Part shown: positions 46,428-55,881 of the stretch, in pieces
Numbering within the stretch: position 1 is the stretch's first letter
How the letters are laid out: every line of letters begins with the position of its first letter
From: Bacillota bacterium
GTDB taxonomy: Bacteria > Bacillota > Clostridia > Lachnospirales > Cellulosilyticaceae
DNA: 64,000 nt
NCBI GenBank assembly: GCA_023393125.1
Contig: JAEWMQ010000099.1
Location: forward strand, 1-64,000
Direction of reading: 5' to 3'
Made by a program: the position numbers and the translations under genes
The notes under the pieces: generated by a model
The model's input: the letters and a program-made list of their open reading frames with translations, nothing else
Databases searched by the model: none
What the model was told of the DNA's origin: nothing

Positions 46428-49400
46428 TTGGCAGATGGTTCTATTATTATTGATACCCAGTTAAACAATAAAGGATTTAAGGATGGACTTAACGGATTAA
46501 AAGGACTAGCAGATAAAGGGCTAGGAGGACTTAAAGATTTAGCCGCTGGTATAGCAAAGGCACTAGCTGCAGTAGGAGCAGCATTAGCAGCTGCAGCTGG
46601 CTTTGCAATCAAAGCAGGAATAGAGTTTGAGTCAGCTTTCGCTGGTGTTAAAAAGACCGTAAATGGGACCGAGGAGCAGCTTGCAAGCCTAGAAGGTGCT
46701 ATTCGGAACATGGCTAAGGAAATGCCCCAGTCTGCAGCTGAAATAGCAGGAGTAGCAGAAGCTGCCGGACAGTTAGGTATAAGCATAGATAAGATAGATA
46801 GCTTTACTAAGACGATGGTTCAGCTAGGGGATGCTACAAATCTATCAAGTGAAGAAGCAGCTACTAGTCTAGCAAGGTTGGCCAACATTACAGGAATGAG
46901 CCAGGATGACTTTGACAAGTTAGGTAGTACGATTGTAGCACTAGGTAATAACTTAGCTACTACAGAGTCAGAGATAACTGCTATGGGGCTCAGATTAGCA
47001 GGAGCAGGTAAACAAATAGGACTGAGTGAAGCTCAAATTTTATCTTTTGCTGGTGGTCTTAGTTCTGTAGGTATAGAAGCTGAGGCTGGTGGTTCTGCAT
47101 TTAGCAAGGTTATGAGTGATATGGCCTTAGCGGTAGAGACAGGTAACAGCTCTCTCGGACAATTCGCAGCAGTGGCAGGTATGTCTAGTGCAGAATTTAA
47201 AAAGGCATTTAAAGATGATGCTGCTAGCGCGATTATGGCCTTTATAGAGGGGCTAGGTACTGCAGAAGAACGCGGCATGAGCTCTCTTAAAGTCTTAGAT
47301 GAGATGGGTATCACAGAGATAAGGCTTAAAGATGCTTTGCTAAGAGCTAGTAGTGCAAGTGAGGTATTTGCTAAGTCTATGGATATAGGTAATACTGCTT
47401 GGAAAGAAAATACTGCTTTAACTAAAGAGGCTAGTGCTAGATATGCAACTATGGAGAGTCAAATAGGCATATTAAAGAATAAGCTTACTGACTTAGGTAT
47501 TACTTTCTATCAAGATGTGAGAAATCCTATGGCTGAAGTTGTAAAGACCGCTAATTCCATGCTAGATGAATTGGCAGAGGCTTTCGAGAAAAATGGTTTA
47601 GAGGGATTAATAAGTACTTTAGGTGATGTGTTTAGTGAGGTAGTTGTACAAGTGGCGGCAGCAGCACCTAAAATGATTGAGGCAGCATCTAGCTTGATCC
47701 AGTCATTTATACAAGGACTAAGTGATAATTTAGAGACTATTTCCGGGGCTGCTATAGAAATGGGAATGTCTCTTGTAAGAGGGATAGGCGAGATCACGCC
47801 AAAGCTTTTAACCTTAGGTGTAGATATTATCAAAGCTCTAGGCAAAGGGATACAAGAGAACATTGCAGAAATAGTTGGTATAGCAAAAAATATTATAATG
47901 TCTTTGGTAGACTCTTTTGTACAAATTATGCCTACACTGTTACAAACAGGATTAGATATCGTATTGGAATTAGGTAAAGGAATAGCTGAAGCACTACCAG
48001 AGTTAATACCTATAGCAGTGGAAACTATTTTAGACTTTATAGACTTTTTACTAGAGCCAGATAATATAGATGCCTTAATTGATTGTGCTTTAGAAATAAT
48101 ACTAGCGTTAGCAGATGGCATCGTAGCAGCTTTACCTAAGCTTGTAGAAAAGGCTCCTGAGATTATAGGACACTTAATTGAAGCTCTAATTAAAGCCTCT
48201 GTTAAGCTTGTACAATGTGCGGATGAGGTTATGAATAAATTTATTGAAGGCATAATGGCTATAGACTGGATACAGGTAGGTGTAAATATTGTTAATGCTA
48301 TTGCGGAAGGTATAAGAAGTGGGGGTCAAGTATTAATTGAAGCAATTAATGATTCAGTTAATAATCCAACTAATAGTGCGTTTGGTTTTAACCCCAATGA
48401 TTATAAAAGAAATATGCCTAGTGTTCCAAGTGGAGCTAAGAATCCTTTTAGTGGAGCCAGTATATCACCTAATCAATCTCTTGATTTAACTGAGTATGAT
48501 AAGAACGCTCAGAGTTATCAAAAACACATTCAGGACATTATGCAAAAGGGTGCAGAAGAGTATCAGAAGAAGGTAGAAGAAACTGCTATAAGCACACAGG
48601 CATTAACAGATGACTTGTTTGATGAAGCGACTAATGAAGCAGCCTTAAAGTTAAATGATGCCTCAGAGGAATATGCTAGGTTAGAACAAGAGCAAGAAAT
48701 TATACGATCAGAGGAATATATTAAGCTTAAGGAGAAGTTATCTGCAGAGGAATTAAAGCAGCTAGAACAGGATCTAGCGGCTAAAGAGACAATAGGTGTA
48801 GCAGGTGTACAAAAGACTTATAACAAGTACATTGCCACAGAGAAAGCTAAGGTAAACGAAAAGGCTAAGGCAATAAGTGATTTAGAAGCTAAACTAGATA
48901 AGCAGAATAAGGCTCTGTCTATAGCTAGTGGGTCTAAAGATTTAGAAGGAGCTTATAAAGTTTTGGCTAAGTTGGAACTGGATTTGATGGAGGACTTGGA
49001 CGAAGAAACGAAGGCTAAGAAACTTAAAGATATAGAAGCTAAGGCTAAAAGCGTAACTGAAAAAGAGCTTAATGCTTTAGCAGAAACTAATCAAGCCAAA
49101 CTAGAACTTACTAAAAAGGGACTAGAAGATGAAAAGGCTTTACATGAACAATACATTAAGAGTTATGAAAGTACTTATTCAGGATTAGTTAATGCCTATG
49201 AAAGTGCATATCAAACCATCATGAATAAGCAAACTAGTCTAGAAGAGAAGTTTAAGGCCTTTGGTGATTTGTTCGACAAGTTTACTCAAGACGATATCGA
49301 GTACATGAAGCTCGGAGATCTACAAGATGATATTAATCAACTCACTTTGTTTGGTAAAGGTTTAGATGCTCTTAAACAAAAAGGTGTGAGCCAAGCATTT

Positions 49401-49991
49401 TTAGACGAGTTGATTTCAAAGAATAACATGGAGGATGCTATAGACTTTACAGAGCTATTATTGAATCAACCTGAAGAAAACCTTAATAGCTATTTAGCAT
49501 TATGGGAAGAAAAACAGAGACTAGCAGGTGAGTTGGCCGGAAACTTCTATAAGGATGAGTTTGACAACCTTAAGACTGAATTCACGGACAAGGTAAGAAA
49601 TGATTTAAGTATATTACCTGAGGAAGCTAATCAAATAGGTCAAGATACTACTACTGCTTTAGCTGAAGGCCTTAGAAGCGGTGTTGATATGGTTCGTGGT
49701 GCAGTAGGTGAGTTAGTAGCACAGATGCAAGCAGCAGTTGCAGGAGAAACTATGGGCATGAGTGCAAGTCTTGCTACAAGTAGCACGGTTACACAAAATG
49801 TAAATACTAAAGACAATAGCGTTATTAGTGCCCTAGGTGCTATATATGGGGCTTTAACAGAAGAAAGAACCTATACACAACCTATTAATATAGATGGGTA
49901 TAAGGTCGGTGAAAGTGTTACTGTAGTTGATGGTGTATTAAGAGAATTAGATAGAAGAGGAGTGATTTTAGATGTTGATCCGAGTAGGTAA
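46428..49991 (+). CDS. Tape measure protein
   Basis: The start is TTG 46428 behind AAGGTGGTGAGG. The 1187-residue protein has the TP901-type N-terminal tape measure domain (EFESAFAGVKKTVNGTEEQL, then MAKEMPQSAAEIAGVAEAAG and SSEEAATSLARLANITGM), long hydrophobic repeats (about 400-620, LGVDIIKALGKGIQENIAEI-type), and a long charged coiled coil (about 700-1050). The length predicts a tail of about 180 nm by the rule of 0.15 nm per residue. Its end overlaps the next gene by 20 bases. Confidence 0.92.
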   Translation: MADGSIIIDTQLNNKGFKDGLNGLKGLADKGLGGLKDLAAGIAKALAAVGAALAAAAGFAIKAGIEFESAFAGVKKTVNGTEEQLASLEGAIRNMAKEMPQSAAEIAGVAEAAGQLGISIDKIDSFTKTMVQLGDATNLSSEEAATSLARLANITGMSQDDFDKLGSTIVALGNNLATTESEITAMGLRLAGAGKQIGLSEAQILSFAGGLSSVGIEAEAGGSAFSKVMSDMALAVETGNSSLGQFAAVAGMSSAEFKKAFKDDAASAIMAFIEGLGTAEERGMSSLKVLDEMGITEIRLKDALLRASSASEVFAKSMDIGNTAWKENTALTKEASARYATMESQIGILKNKLTDLGITFYQDVRNPMAEVVKTANSMLDELAEAFEKNGLEGLISTLGDVFSEVVVQVAAAAPKMIEAASSLIQSFIQGLSDNLETISGAAIEMGMSLVRGIGEITPKLLTLGVDIIKALGKGIQENIAEIVGIAKNIIMSLVDSFVQIMPTLLQTGLDIVLELGKGIAEALPELIPIAVETILDFIDFLLEPDNIDALIDCALEIILALADGIVAALPKLVEKAPEIIGHLIEALIKASVKLVQCADEVMNKFIEGIMAIDWIQVGVNIVNAIAEGIRSGGQVLIEAINDSVNNPTNSAFGFNPNDYKRNMPSVPSGAKNPFSGASISPNQSLDLTEYDKNAQSYQKHIQDIMQKGAEEYQKKVEETAISTQALTDDLFDEATNEAALKLNDASEEYARLEQEQEIIRSEEYIKLKEKLSAEELKQLEQDLAAKETIGVAGVQKTYNKYIATEKAKVNEKAKAISDLEAKLDKQNKALSIASGSKDLEGAYKVLAKLELDLMEDLDEETKAKKLKDIEAKAKSVTEKELNALAETNQAKLELTKKGLEDEKALHEQYIKSYESTYSGLVNAYESAYQTIMNKQTSLEEKFKAFGDLFDKFTQDDIEYMKLGDLQDDINQLTLFGKGLDALKQKGVSQAFLDELISKNNMEDAIDFTELLLNQPEENLNSYLALWEEKQRLAGELAGNFYKDEFDNLKTEFTDKVRNDLSILPEEANQIGQDTTTALAEGLRSGVDMVRGAVGELVAQMQAAVAGETMGMSASLATSSTVTQNVNTKDNSVISALGAIYGALTEERTYTQPINIDGYKVGESVTVVDGVLRELDRRGVILDVDPSR

Positions 49992-50316
49992 TCTAGATTT
50001 GACAGATATAGTGGCATATGAAGTCACTCATAAGGATATTACTAAAGAGGTTACTAATAGTTTAGGAGATACATTTGTGTATGTACTAGGCGAAAAAGTA
50101 AGTATTAAAATAGGACTTGGTGCATTAGGGCAAGCTAAGATGAGTGCTTTAATGACCGCGCTTGGTAGCATAACCGTAAGTGTGACTTTTGTAGATAATG
50201 ATGGAGCAACTAAAACTAAAACTATGAAAAGGTCTGATAGGACAACTCCTATTAGGTCTTTTTTTAATGCTGAGGCTTACTGGGATGAGAGTAGTATAAC
50301 TTTAACAGAATTATAG
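49972..50316 (+). CDS. Small distal tail protein
   Basis: The 114-residue protein is beta-rich and begins LIRVGNLDLTDIVAYEVTHK. It lies between the tape measure and the distal tail genes. Proteins of this size and place occur in A118-like and related siphoviruses; the exact role is not known. Its start lies inside the tape measure end. Confidence 0.65.
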   Translation: MLIRVGNLDLTDIVAYEVTHKDITKEVTNSLGDTFVYVLGEKVSIKIGLGALGQAKMSALMTALGSITVSVTFVDNDGATKTKTMKRSDRTTPIRSFFNAEAYWDESSITLTEL

Positions 50317-50325
50317 GAGGATAGC

Positions 50326-51534
50326 ATGATAACGACTACAGACGCTTACAAGCAAGCAATAAAAGCTAATGTGGTTAAAGCAAGAGCCAAGGTAGTGTTT
50401 AATTATGCTACCCCTCTTACTATTGGCCAGGAGAAAATAATCAATATTAATGTACAACAACGTGGTGAGATTGCCCTCGGATGTTTACAAGATGATAAGA
50501 TTAACTTAGAACTAAAGTTTGATGCGCTAACGACTGAGCAATATGGTCAAGACGCTACTGTAGAGGTACATTCGGGGTGTGTAGTTAATGGAGTTGGTGA
50601 GTATGTGTGCATAGGTACTTTTAAGCCTACAAGATGGCAAAAAAGTGATTATGTTATAAGCATAGAATTAGGAACCAACGTACCAAGCAAACCTATTACA
50701 GAGATATTAGCCGCTCAGAATGTTTTGTTAAGTAGTTATATAACGTCTGCTATAACTAAGCTAATGAATGAAAGTATCACTGTAGGCTCTATAGTAGATG
50801 GCACATTAGAGAGTGCTTATTTGTACTATAAGACGGTTAAAGAACAATTAAAGGCTTTAGCATTCGCTTGTGGTGGGATTATGAGGTATCGAGAAGGGGT
50901 AGAGCTTATGCCTTATAAGTTTAGTACACCAGTGGCAGTCTACAAAGAGGGACCAGGAGAAATGATACTCGATAAGAGTGGCAATAGCACAGACCTTGTA
51001 ACAGCCAAGCAGAATTACAGCTTAGTCCGTAGTGTATTTACTAAAGAAGAAGATACTACTCTGTATAGTGTCACTGGAGTTAGAGTTACAGAAGAATATA
51101 TACCGCACGAGTTTAATTTTAGTGGGGCGGGGCTTGTAAAGTATTTTAACTTTAAGAAATATAGTTATTTTAGTACACCTAAATACGGATTATTTGGAGG
51201 GAGCATTGCTCTTAGTAGTGGCTATGGTGACGTAACAAGCTATATAGATTTTAGTATTATAGGTACTAAAATACTTAGTACTGCAATAGCTACTGTGGAT
51301 GATACTGTGAGCTATTTAAGCAATCCTTATATACAGACTTCTAGTCAAGTAAATGCACACAATTTAGCTATCTACAATGGTGAAAAGTATAGCTTTAAGA
51401 GCCGTATAGACCCTTCATTGCAAATAGGTGACACTATTACAGTATTTGGCGTGGGTGATATGCTTGTAACGTCTCTTAATTATAAATTTGATGGTGGCTT
51501 AAGTGGTACTATAGAGGGGGTGCTTAAGCAATGA
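50326..51534 (+). CDS. Distal tail / tail hub-like protein
   Basis: The ATG follows TATAGGAGGAT. The 402-residue protein is beta-rich with KARAKVVFNYATPLTIGQEK and a later part like the N-terminal hub domain of tail proteins (TEILAAQNVLLSSYIT, then LKALAFACGGIMRYREGV and IGDTITVFGVGDMLVTSLNY). Its position after the tape measure suggests a baseplate hub that bears the tip protein. It overlaps the next gene by four bases. Confidence 0.7.
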   Translation: MITTTDAYKQAIKANVVKARAKVVFNYATPLTIGQEKIININVQQRGEIALGCLQDDKINLELKFDALTTEQYGQDATVEVHSGCVVNGVGEYVCIGTFKPTRWQKSDYVISIELGTNVPSKPITEILAAQNVLLSSYITSAITKLMNESITVGSIVDGTLESAYLYYKTVKEQLKALAFACGGIMRYREGVELMPYKFSTPVAVYKEGPGEMILDKSGNSTDLVTAKQNYSLVRSVFTKEEDTTLYSVTGVRVTEEYIPHEFNFSGAGLVKYFNFKKYSYFSTPKYGLFGGSIALSSGYGDVTSYIDFSIIGTKILSTAIATVDDTVSYLSNPYIQTSSQVNAHNLAIYNGEKYSFKSRIDPSLQIGDTITVFGVGDMLVTSLNYKFDGGLSGTIEGVLKQ

Positions 51535-53273
51535 TAAGTGATGCAAGTCAATGGGTTGACGTAGATTTGAGTTGGGCGATAAGCTCTAGAGTTACTGAAA
51601 TAGACAATGGATATGCACTTGATGGGGGAAGCATAGAGGCTGATATCATTTTAACTGGAAATCAAGTTACTAATAAGTACGGTCTAATTTTTATAGTGTC
51701 TAGCTTACAGGAAGAAACTAAATATCATACAAATTACTGTGACCTAGTATTTTATGACTCTAGTGGTAGTATGCTAAATGCTAGTTTGACATACTTTAAA
51801 TTAGTAGAAAATGATAGGCTTTGGATTGAGATAGACGTACCTCACAAGGCTCACAGGGTAGAGTATAGATTTAGTGGGAAATTTGAAGTAACAGCTATAC
51901 AACTTTACGGGGTTAGTGCTTCTGCTGTTAATGTTGCAACATATGAAAGTGTTGGGACTGTTCAGCCCAAGCAGAATTACGGTGTGGTGGTGGAAGCCGA
52001 TGGTAAGATTAGTGTAGATCCGAAAACAACTCAACTCGGAAGTTTCCAAGGCACAAGCACAAATGTAGAGGATGCGCTTAACGAGCTTTTTCAATATGCC
52101 TCCGGCAGCGGGGGCAACGCTAATGATATAATATTGTGGCTAGATGGTACATCTTTTGAGGATATGAACACAGCTAGTAACAAAAAGAGCGTGTTAGAAA
52201 GCGGTGCTACGTTAGTGGGCGGATATGATATGAGGACTGGGAATGTTTTAATTGGCAGCCATAGGGAATTTGAACTAGGTACTCAAGATTTTGAAATAGA
52301 CGTTACGTTTACTCCAACAAATCTAGATGGATTTCAAGCTTTATTTTCTAGTGCAACGGATTATTGGTTTGGTTTGTGCATAAAGAGTGGTAGATTCTGC
52401 ATATATGCCAGCTCTAACGGGTTAACTTGGGATATATTACAATCCGACAACGCCGGAGTTGACAATTCTGGGTACTGCGATATTCCTATTATAGTAAACT
52501 CTGCTAACAGGTGTATAATTTCTTTCGCAGAAAATAGACTAACAGTAACGGTAAATAATCAAGTTGCTATAAACCGTTTGCTTAATACTAGAAAAATTTT
52601 TGGAAGATTTGAAAACAAGATACTTGGCGCATGGGCAAATAAAGGTAATAAATACACAGGAGTAATAAATACCTTTAAAATGGTAAAAGGCACACCGAAC
52701 ATATGGAGTCCACTTATTAATGATGCGAATATTTTATTTTATATTTTAGGGCAGTACGGGTATATAGATTGTAATGGATATAATCCTAAAACAATTCAAA
52801 ATATAAATAGTTACTGTGATGGAAATACATTCAATTTAGCTACGGGATATTTTTCCGTTTTAGCTCACCCCGATTTTGTTGGACTTACTTCTTTTACGCT
52901 AGAAATGGAAGTAATGTTTACTAGTTATAATAGACAAGCGTTATTTGCGGGAGCTAGTGATTATTGGTTTGGTATAGATTTCTCATATTTGATTGAGGGA
53001 TGCATAGGTGTTTGGGAAAGTAGTAATGGGACTAACTGGGATAAAAAACAATGCGATAATATTGGTACTTGGGATAGCGTAAACAAAGAATGGGTTAACG
53101 TGCCGAGTAACTGTGGGCAACAATACCAAAAATACGAGCTTAATACGTGGTATACAATAAGCGTAACAGCTAGTGGGATAGTAAGCAGAAATGAAGGAAA
53201 GAGAATAGGTTTGTGGGGACAAGACGGGTATCCGTTTACTGGGAAAATTAGGAGTGTAAAAATGACAAGGTAG
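51531..53273 (+). CDS. Tail tip protein with two lectin-like domains (receptor-binding candidate)
   Basis: The first 200 residues are a beta-rich attachment part ending in a pyocin/fibre-type motif (DPKTTQLGSFQGTSTNVEDAL region). Then come two related concanavalin/LamG-like domains, about residues 228-390 and 430-578. Each has an F-E/T-x-E/D-V-x-F-T pattern, then A-L-F-A/S-x-A-S/T-D-Y-W-F-G, an S-S-N-G-x-x-W-D segment and a final G-x-I-x-x-x-K-M. This suggests that the tail tip binds host surface sugars. It is the last tail gene before the lysis genes. Confidence 0.8.
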   Translation: MISDASQWVDVDLSWAISSRVTEIDNGYALDGGSIEADIILTGNQVTNKYGLIFIVSSLQEETKYHTNYCDLVFYDSSGSMLNASLTYFKLVENDRLWIEIDVPHKAHRVEYRFSGKFEVTAIQLYGVSASAVNVATYESVGTVQPKQNYGVVVEADGKISVDPKTTQLGSFQGTSTNVEDALNELFQYASGSGGNANDIILWLDGTSFEDMNTASNKKSVLESGATLVGGYDMRTGNVLIGSHREFELGTQDFEIDVTFTPTNLDGFQALFSSATDYWFGLCIKSGRFCIYASSNGLTWDILQSDNAGVDNSGYCDIPIIVNSANRCIISFAENRLTVTVNNQVAINRLLNTRKIFGRFENKILGAWANKGNKYTGVINTFKMVKGTPNIWSPLINDANILFYILGQYGYIDCNGYNPKTIQNINSYCDGNTFNLATGYFSVLAHPDFVGLTSFTLEMEVMFTSYNRQALFAGASDYWFGIDFSYLIEGCIGVWESSNGTNWDKKQCDNIGTWDSVNKEWVNVPSNCGQQYQKYELNTWYTISVTASGIVSRNEGKRIGLWGQDGYPFTGKIRSVKMTR

Positions 53274-53283
53274 GAGGTCTCAT

Positions 53284-53610
53284 ATGAATATACAATTATT
53301 GTACTGGCTAGGGAGCATATGCATTGCTTTCCTAGCTTTTTATTTTGGGAGAAAAGATAGAGAAAAACAGGATAAGAAGCAAGAGGAACAAGAAGTAAAG
53401 CAAGAGGTAAGGCAGGACACGATACTAGATTTGAATGTGGAATACATTAAGAAGAGTGTGGATAATATAGGGCTAGAGCAACGAGACACTAACCGTAAAT
53501 TAGAAAAACAATCCGAAGAGTTTGTGAAGATGCAGATTAAACAGGCAGAAATGCAAAGAGATATAAAAACTCTAAATAATGCTGTGTTCAATAAGCCAAA
53601 GGAGGGGTAG
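53284..53610 (+). CDS. Small membrane-anchored coiled-coil protein (XhlA-like)
   Basis: The 108-residue protein has one N-terminal membrane helix (about 4-20) and then a long charged coiled coil with many Gln, Lys and Glu. XhlA-like proteins of this build occur beside phage holins and help lysis. The ATG follows TAGGAGG. The assignment uses build and position. Confidence 0.65.
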   Translation: MNIQLLYWLGSICIAFLAFYFGRKDREKQDKKQEEQEVKQEVRQDTILDLNVEYIKKSVDNIGLEQRDTNRKLEKQSEEFVKMQIKQAEMQRDIKTLNNAVFNKPKEG

Positions 53611-53613
53611 TTA

Positions 53614-53910
53614 ATGACGGATAAAGAGATTCTAGCCAAAGCGGAAGAGATAAAGAAAGCCAAGAAGAAACGTGGTTTAACAGATAAAATATTTATAGCT
53701 GTTGCAGTGTTTACTGTAGCAGCTTTTATATTTTCTGCAGTACTTATGTGGGTAACTAAAGATACGTCTGGACTAGCTTACTTTATACCTAGCGTAGCAG
53801 GATTTGGAACAATCGTACTTACAGCTATTGTGGCAAAGAATGCCAACGATAAGAAGTATCAATTTGGAAATCAAGAGGTTGCTAATAGATCAGAGGAGGA
53901 TAACCGATAA
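53614..53910 (+). CDS. Small two-helix membrane protein, lysis module
   Basis: The 98-residue protein has two membrane helices (about 29-50 and 58-75) between a Lys-rich N-terminus and a polar C-terminus. It overlaps the next gene by one base and belongs to the lysis set; it could be a second holin or antiholin. No family recognised. Confidence 0.6.
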   Translation: MTDKEILAKAEEIKKAKKKRGLTDKIFIAVAVFTVAAFIFSAVLMWVTKDTSGLAYFIPSVAGFGTIVLTAIVAKNANDKKYQFGNQEVANRSEEDNR

Positions 53911-54146
53911 TGAAAAATATTAATTGGAAACAGAAACTTAGTAGTAGGAAATTTTGGGTAGCCTTAGTTGGTTTTATCACATCTATTCTAGTAGCGTTTA
54001 ATGTACCTGCGCTCACTGTAGAACAAGTTACAGCTATTGTTATGGGTAGTGGAACATTAATTGCTTATATCCTATCAGAGGGATTTATAGATGCTAAGCG
54101 AGTACAGGAAGGTGGTAAAGATGGAGATAAAATTACTAACGGTTAA
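53910..54146 (+). CDS. Phage holin
   Basis: The 78-residue protein has the pattern of phage holins of the LL-H/A118-like group: WKQKLSSRKFWVALVGFITS with the first helix, then VEQVTAIVMGSGTLIAYILS with the second, and a charged C-terminus with FIDAKR. It opens the membrane for the lysin. It overlaps the amidase gene start, as is common. Confidence 0.8.
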   Translation: MKNINWKQKLSSRKFWVALVGFITSILVAFNVPALTVEQVTAIVMGSGTLIAYILSEGFIDAKRVQEGGKDGDKITNG

Positions 54147-54861
54147 TCCTTATTCACGACCAGGTACTAAATTAAAGCAGGTTAAAAACATAGTAGTGCA
54201 TTGGGTAGGTAATGCGGGGTCTAGTGCTATGGCCAATCGAAACTATTTCGATTCACTAAAAGAGAAGAAATCTTTCGCCAGTAGTCACTATATCGTAGGT
54301 TTACAAGGAGAAATTATACAATGTGTACCTGAGGGGGAAATAGCTTATCATGCGAATAATGCTAACGCCTACAGTATAGGTATAGAGGTATGTCATCCTG
54401 ATTGGCAAGGTAAGTTCACAGAAACGACCTATAGGAGCCTTATTGGTTTACTAGTAGACTTGTGTAAGCGTTATGGTTTAGAACCTACGACGGCAATTAT
54501 TAGGCACTATGACGTAACAAAAAAGCTATGCCCTAAGTATTATGTAGAGAACCAACAAGCCTGGAAACAGCTCAAATTAGATGTGGCTGACGCCATGGTG
54601 GTAGATAGAGATCTTATAGCTGCAGTAGCAAAAATTATCTCAAAGGGGGTCATGATTAATGCTACAAGCTGGAATAATTTAAACAAGATAGTGCTTAAGA
54701 ATGTACCTGCTCTACTTGCTAAACTTGGGGGATTAGACGAGATAAAGAGTAAGATAGAAGCTGCAGGAATGGAATTTGATATAGCCTTATGGAAAAGTGG
54801 AAAGTATACATCTAGTACTGTTAGATCATTATTAATCAAATATGCAAAAAGCCTCTCTTAA
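54121..54861 (+). CDS. Endolysin, N-acetylmuramoyl-L-alanine amidase (Amidase_2)
   Basis: I start at ATG 54121, behind GAAGGTGG; the frame runs open upstream but without a site. The Amidase_2 domain covers residues 1-150 with the zinc ligands His27, His129 and Cys137 (VVHWVG, IIRHYDVTKKLCPKY) and Glu89. The C-terminal 90 residues are helical (AVAKIISKGVMI, then DEIKSKIEAAGMEFDIALWK) and may bind the wall. The enzyme cuts the bond between glycan and peptide. A terminator follows at 54848. Confidence 0.9.
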   Translation: MEIKLLTVNPYSRPGTKLKQVKNIVVHWVGNAGSSAMANRNYFDSLKEKKSFASSHYIVGLQGEIIQCVPEGEIAYHANNANAYSIGIEVCHPDWQGKFTETTYRSLIGLLVDLCKRYGLEPTTAIIRHYDVTKKLCPKYYVENQQAWKQLKLDVADAMVVDRDLIAAVAKIISKGVMINATSWNNLNKIVLKNVPALLAKLGGLDEIKSKIEAAGMEFDIALWKSGKYTSSTVRSLLIKYAKSLS

Positions 54862-54880
54862 TTGAGGGGCTTCTTTTTTT
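54848..54880 (+). terminator. Late operon terminator
   Basis: AAGCCTCTC and GAGGGGCTT pair around TTAATT and are followed by T7 after one C. The hairpin overlaps the last codons of the lysin gene. Confidence 0.8.
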
Positions 54881-54934
54881 ATGTATAAAATGCAAATATT
54901 ATATGTGGAATAGAGTGGATTGGTAGATTTGGTC

Positions 54935-54963
54935 TTGTATACTGGATTTACCTAAGTTAAAAT
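54935..54963 (+). promoter_or_regulatory. Putative promoter of the DUF5067-like gene
   Basis: TTGTAT (54935-54940) and TAAAAT (54958-54963) are 17 bases apart, 36 bases before the start codon and after the late terminator. The -35 box matches consensus in only three positions. This allows expression in the lysogen. Confidence 0.45.
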
Positions 54964-54998
54964 AGACTTAATATTATAAATATTTTGGGGGATTTGGT

Positions 54999-55475
54999 AT
55001 GAAAAAATATATCTTTATAGTTATTCTTTTTGCAGTTATAGGACTTTGCATATGGACAGTAGTTAATAACATAGATGACGGCCCAGTAGCTCCTACTACA
55101 TCGCAAATTGAGGAGGCTGAACCTTATAAACTTAAAGATATAAATGGCTGTGGTGTAGAAATAAAAGAGGTCAGGACATACACGGGAGAAGATAATATCA
55201 CAAAAATGATAGAAGTAGAGATGAACTTCACCAACCCAAGTCAAGAGGCTAAGAGGTTTTCCGAGATGATATCTCTTGCAGTTTATCAAGATGGAATAGA
55301 ACTAAAAGATATAACCCCAATATCAGATAACGAGAACCTTCTCAGGGTTAAAAATGGAGCTACAATAAAAGTGATAGAGGCATTTTTATTAAGAAGTGAT
55401 TCAGAAGTTACATTAGATTTCTCTAGAGCCTATCGAAAAAATGTAGAAGATAGCATTTCCTACTCTATTAAATAA
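54999..55475 (+). CDS. DUF5067-like membrane-anchored protein (moron gene)
   Basis: The 158-residue protein has an N-terminal membrane anchor (residues 4-22, without a lipobox) and one immunoglobulin-like domain outside the membrane (GCGVEIKEVRTYTGEDNITK, then VEMNFTNPSQEAKRFSE and DGIELKDITPI), in the pattern of DUF5067 and related secreted domains. It sits after the late terminator and before attR, with its own promoter, as lysogenic conversion or superinfection-exclusion genes do. GGGGGATTTGGT precedes the ATG. The function is inferred from position only. Confidence 0.7.
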   Translation: MKKYIFIVILFAVIGLCIWTVVNNIDDGPVAPTTSQIEEAEPYKLKDINGCGVEIKEVRTYTGEDNITKMIEVEMNFTNPSQEAKRFSEMISLAVYQDGIELKDITPISDNENLLRVKNGATIKVIEAFLLRSDSEVTLDFSRAYRKNVEDSISYSIK

Positions 55476-55489
55476 GCAGGAACACGCTT

Positions 55490-55755
55490 ACAATTTTATT
55501 TTGTAAGCCCTATGTAAGAAAAAAGTGTAAGTCTGAAAAGCTTTATTTATCAATGCTTTAAGGCTATTCACTTACATTATTACAATAAAATACTATATGA
55601 TATATAAAATATAATAATAAATATAGCGCGCGAGGGCACATATACACGCGTAAAGGGGTTTAGGGTGAAAAACGTAAGAATTTATATATGAAGTGTTGAT
55701 TATCAAAGACTTTAGTACTTACAACTTGTTAGAAAATGTTGTAAGCGGCAGGAGT
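55490..55755. repeat. Palindromic GTAAG/CTTAC element, copy B
   Basis: This diverged copy of the 34575-34950 element shares TTTTGTAAGCC, TATGTAAGAAAAAA, CTTACATT, TTACAATAAAAT and GCGCGCGAGG in the same order. It holds two units; the second has the core TTGATTATCAA (55696-55706) flanked by GTAAG and CTTAC. It ends next to the right integrase arm site. Confidence 0.7.
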
Positions 55756-55760
55756 AGGCA

Positions 55761-55785
55761 TGACACCTACATTGCACCTACCGCC
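55761..55785. promoter_or_regulatory. Right integrase arm-type site
   Basis: TGACACCTA (55761-55769) and GCACCTACCGC (55774-55784) repeat the left arm block at 12380-12403, with 20 of 24 bases equal by eye and in the same orientation. It lies about 97 bases from the attR core. Confidence 0.55.
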
Positions 55786-55881
55786 TAAGATTAATAAACT
55801 CAAGGCCCTGGCTCAATGATTAGCCAATAGCTTGAAACACAAGGGTCAGAATAACCATACAGAACATATGTTCGATAAATA

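Noticed and set aside
46244..46786. Minus-strand open frame of 180 codons in the tape measure start
   Set aside because: It is rich in Ala, Ser and Pro, mirrors the coding strand's codon pattern, and overlaps both the Com-like gene and the tape measure gene.
47510..48253. Minus-strand open frame of 247 codons inside the tape measure gene
   Set aside because: A shadow of the hydrophobic repeat part; the composition is that of reversed codons and there is no ribosome binding site.
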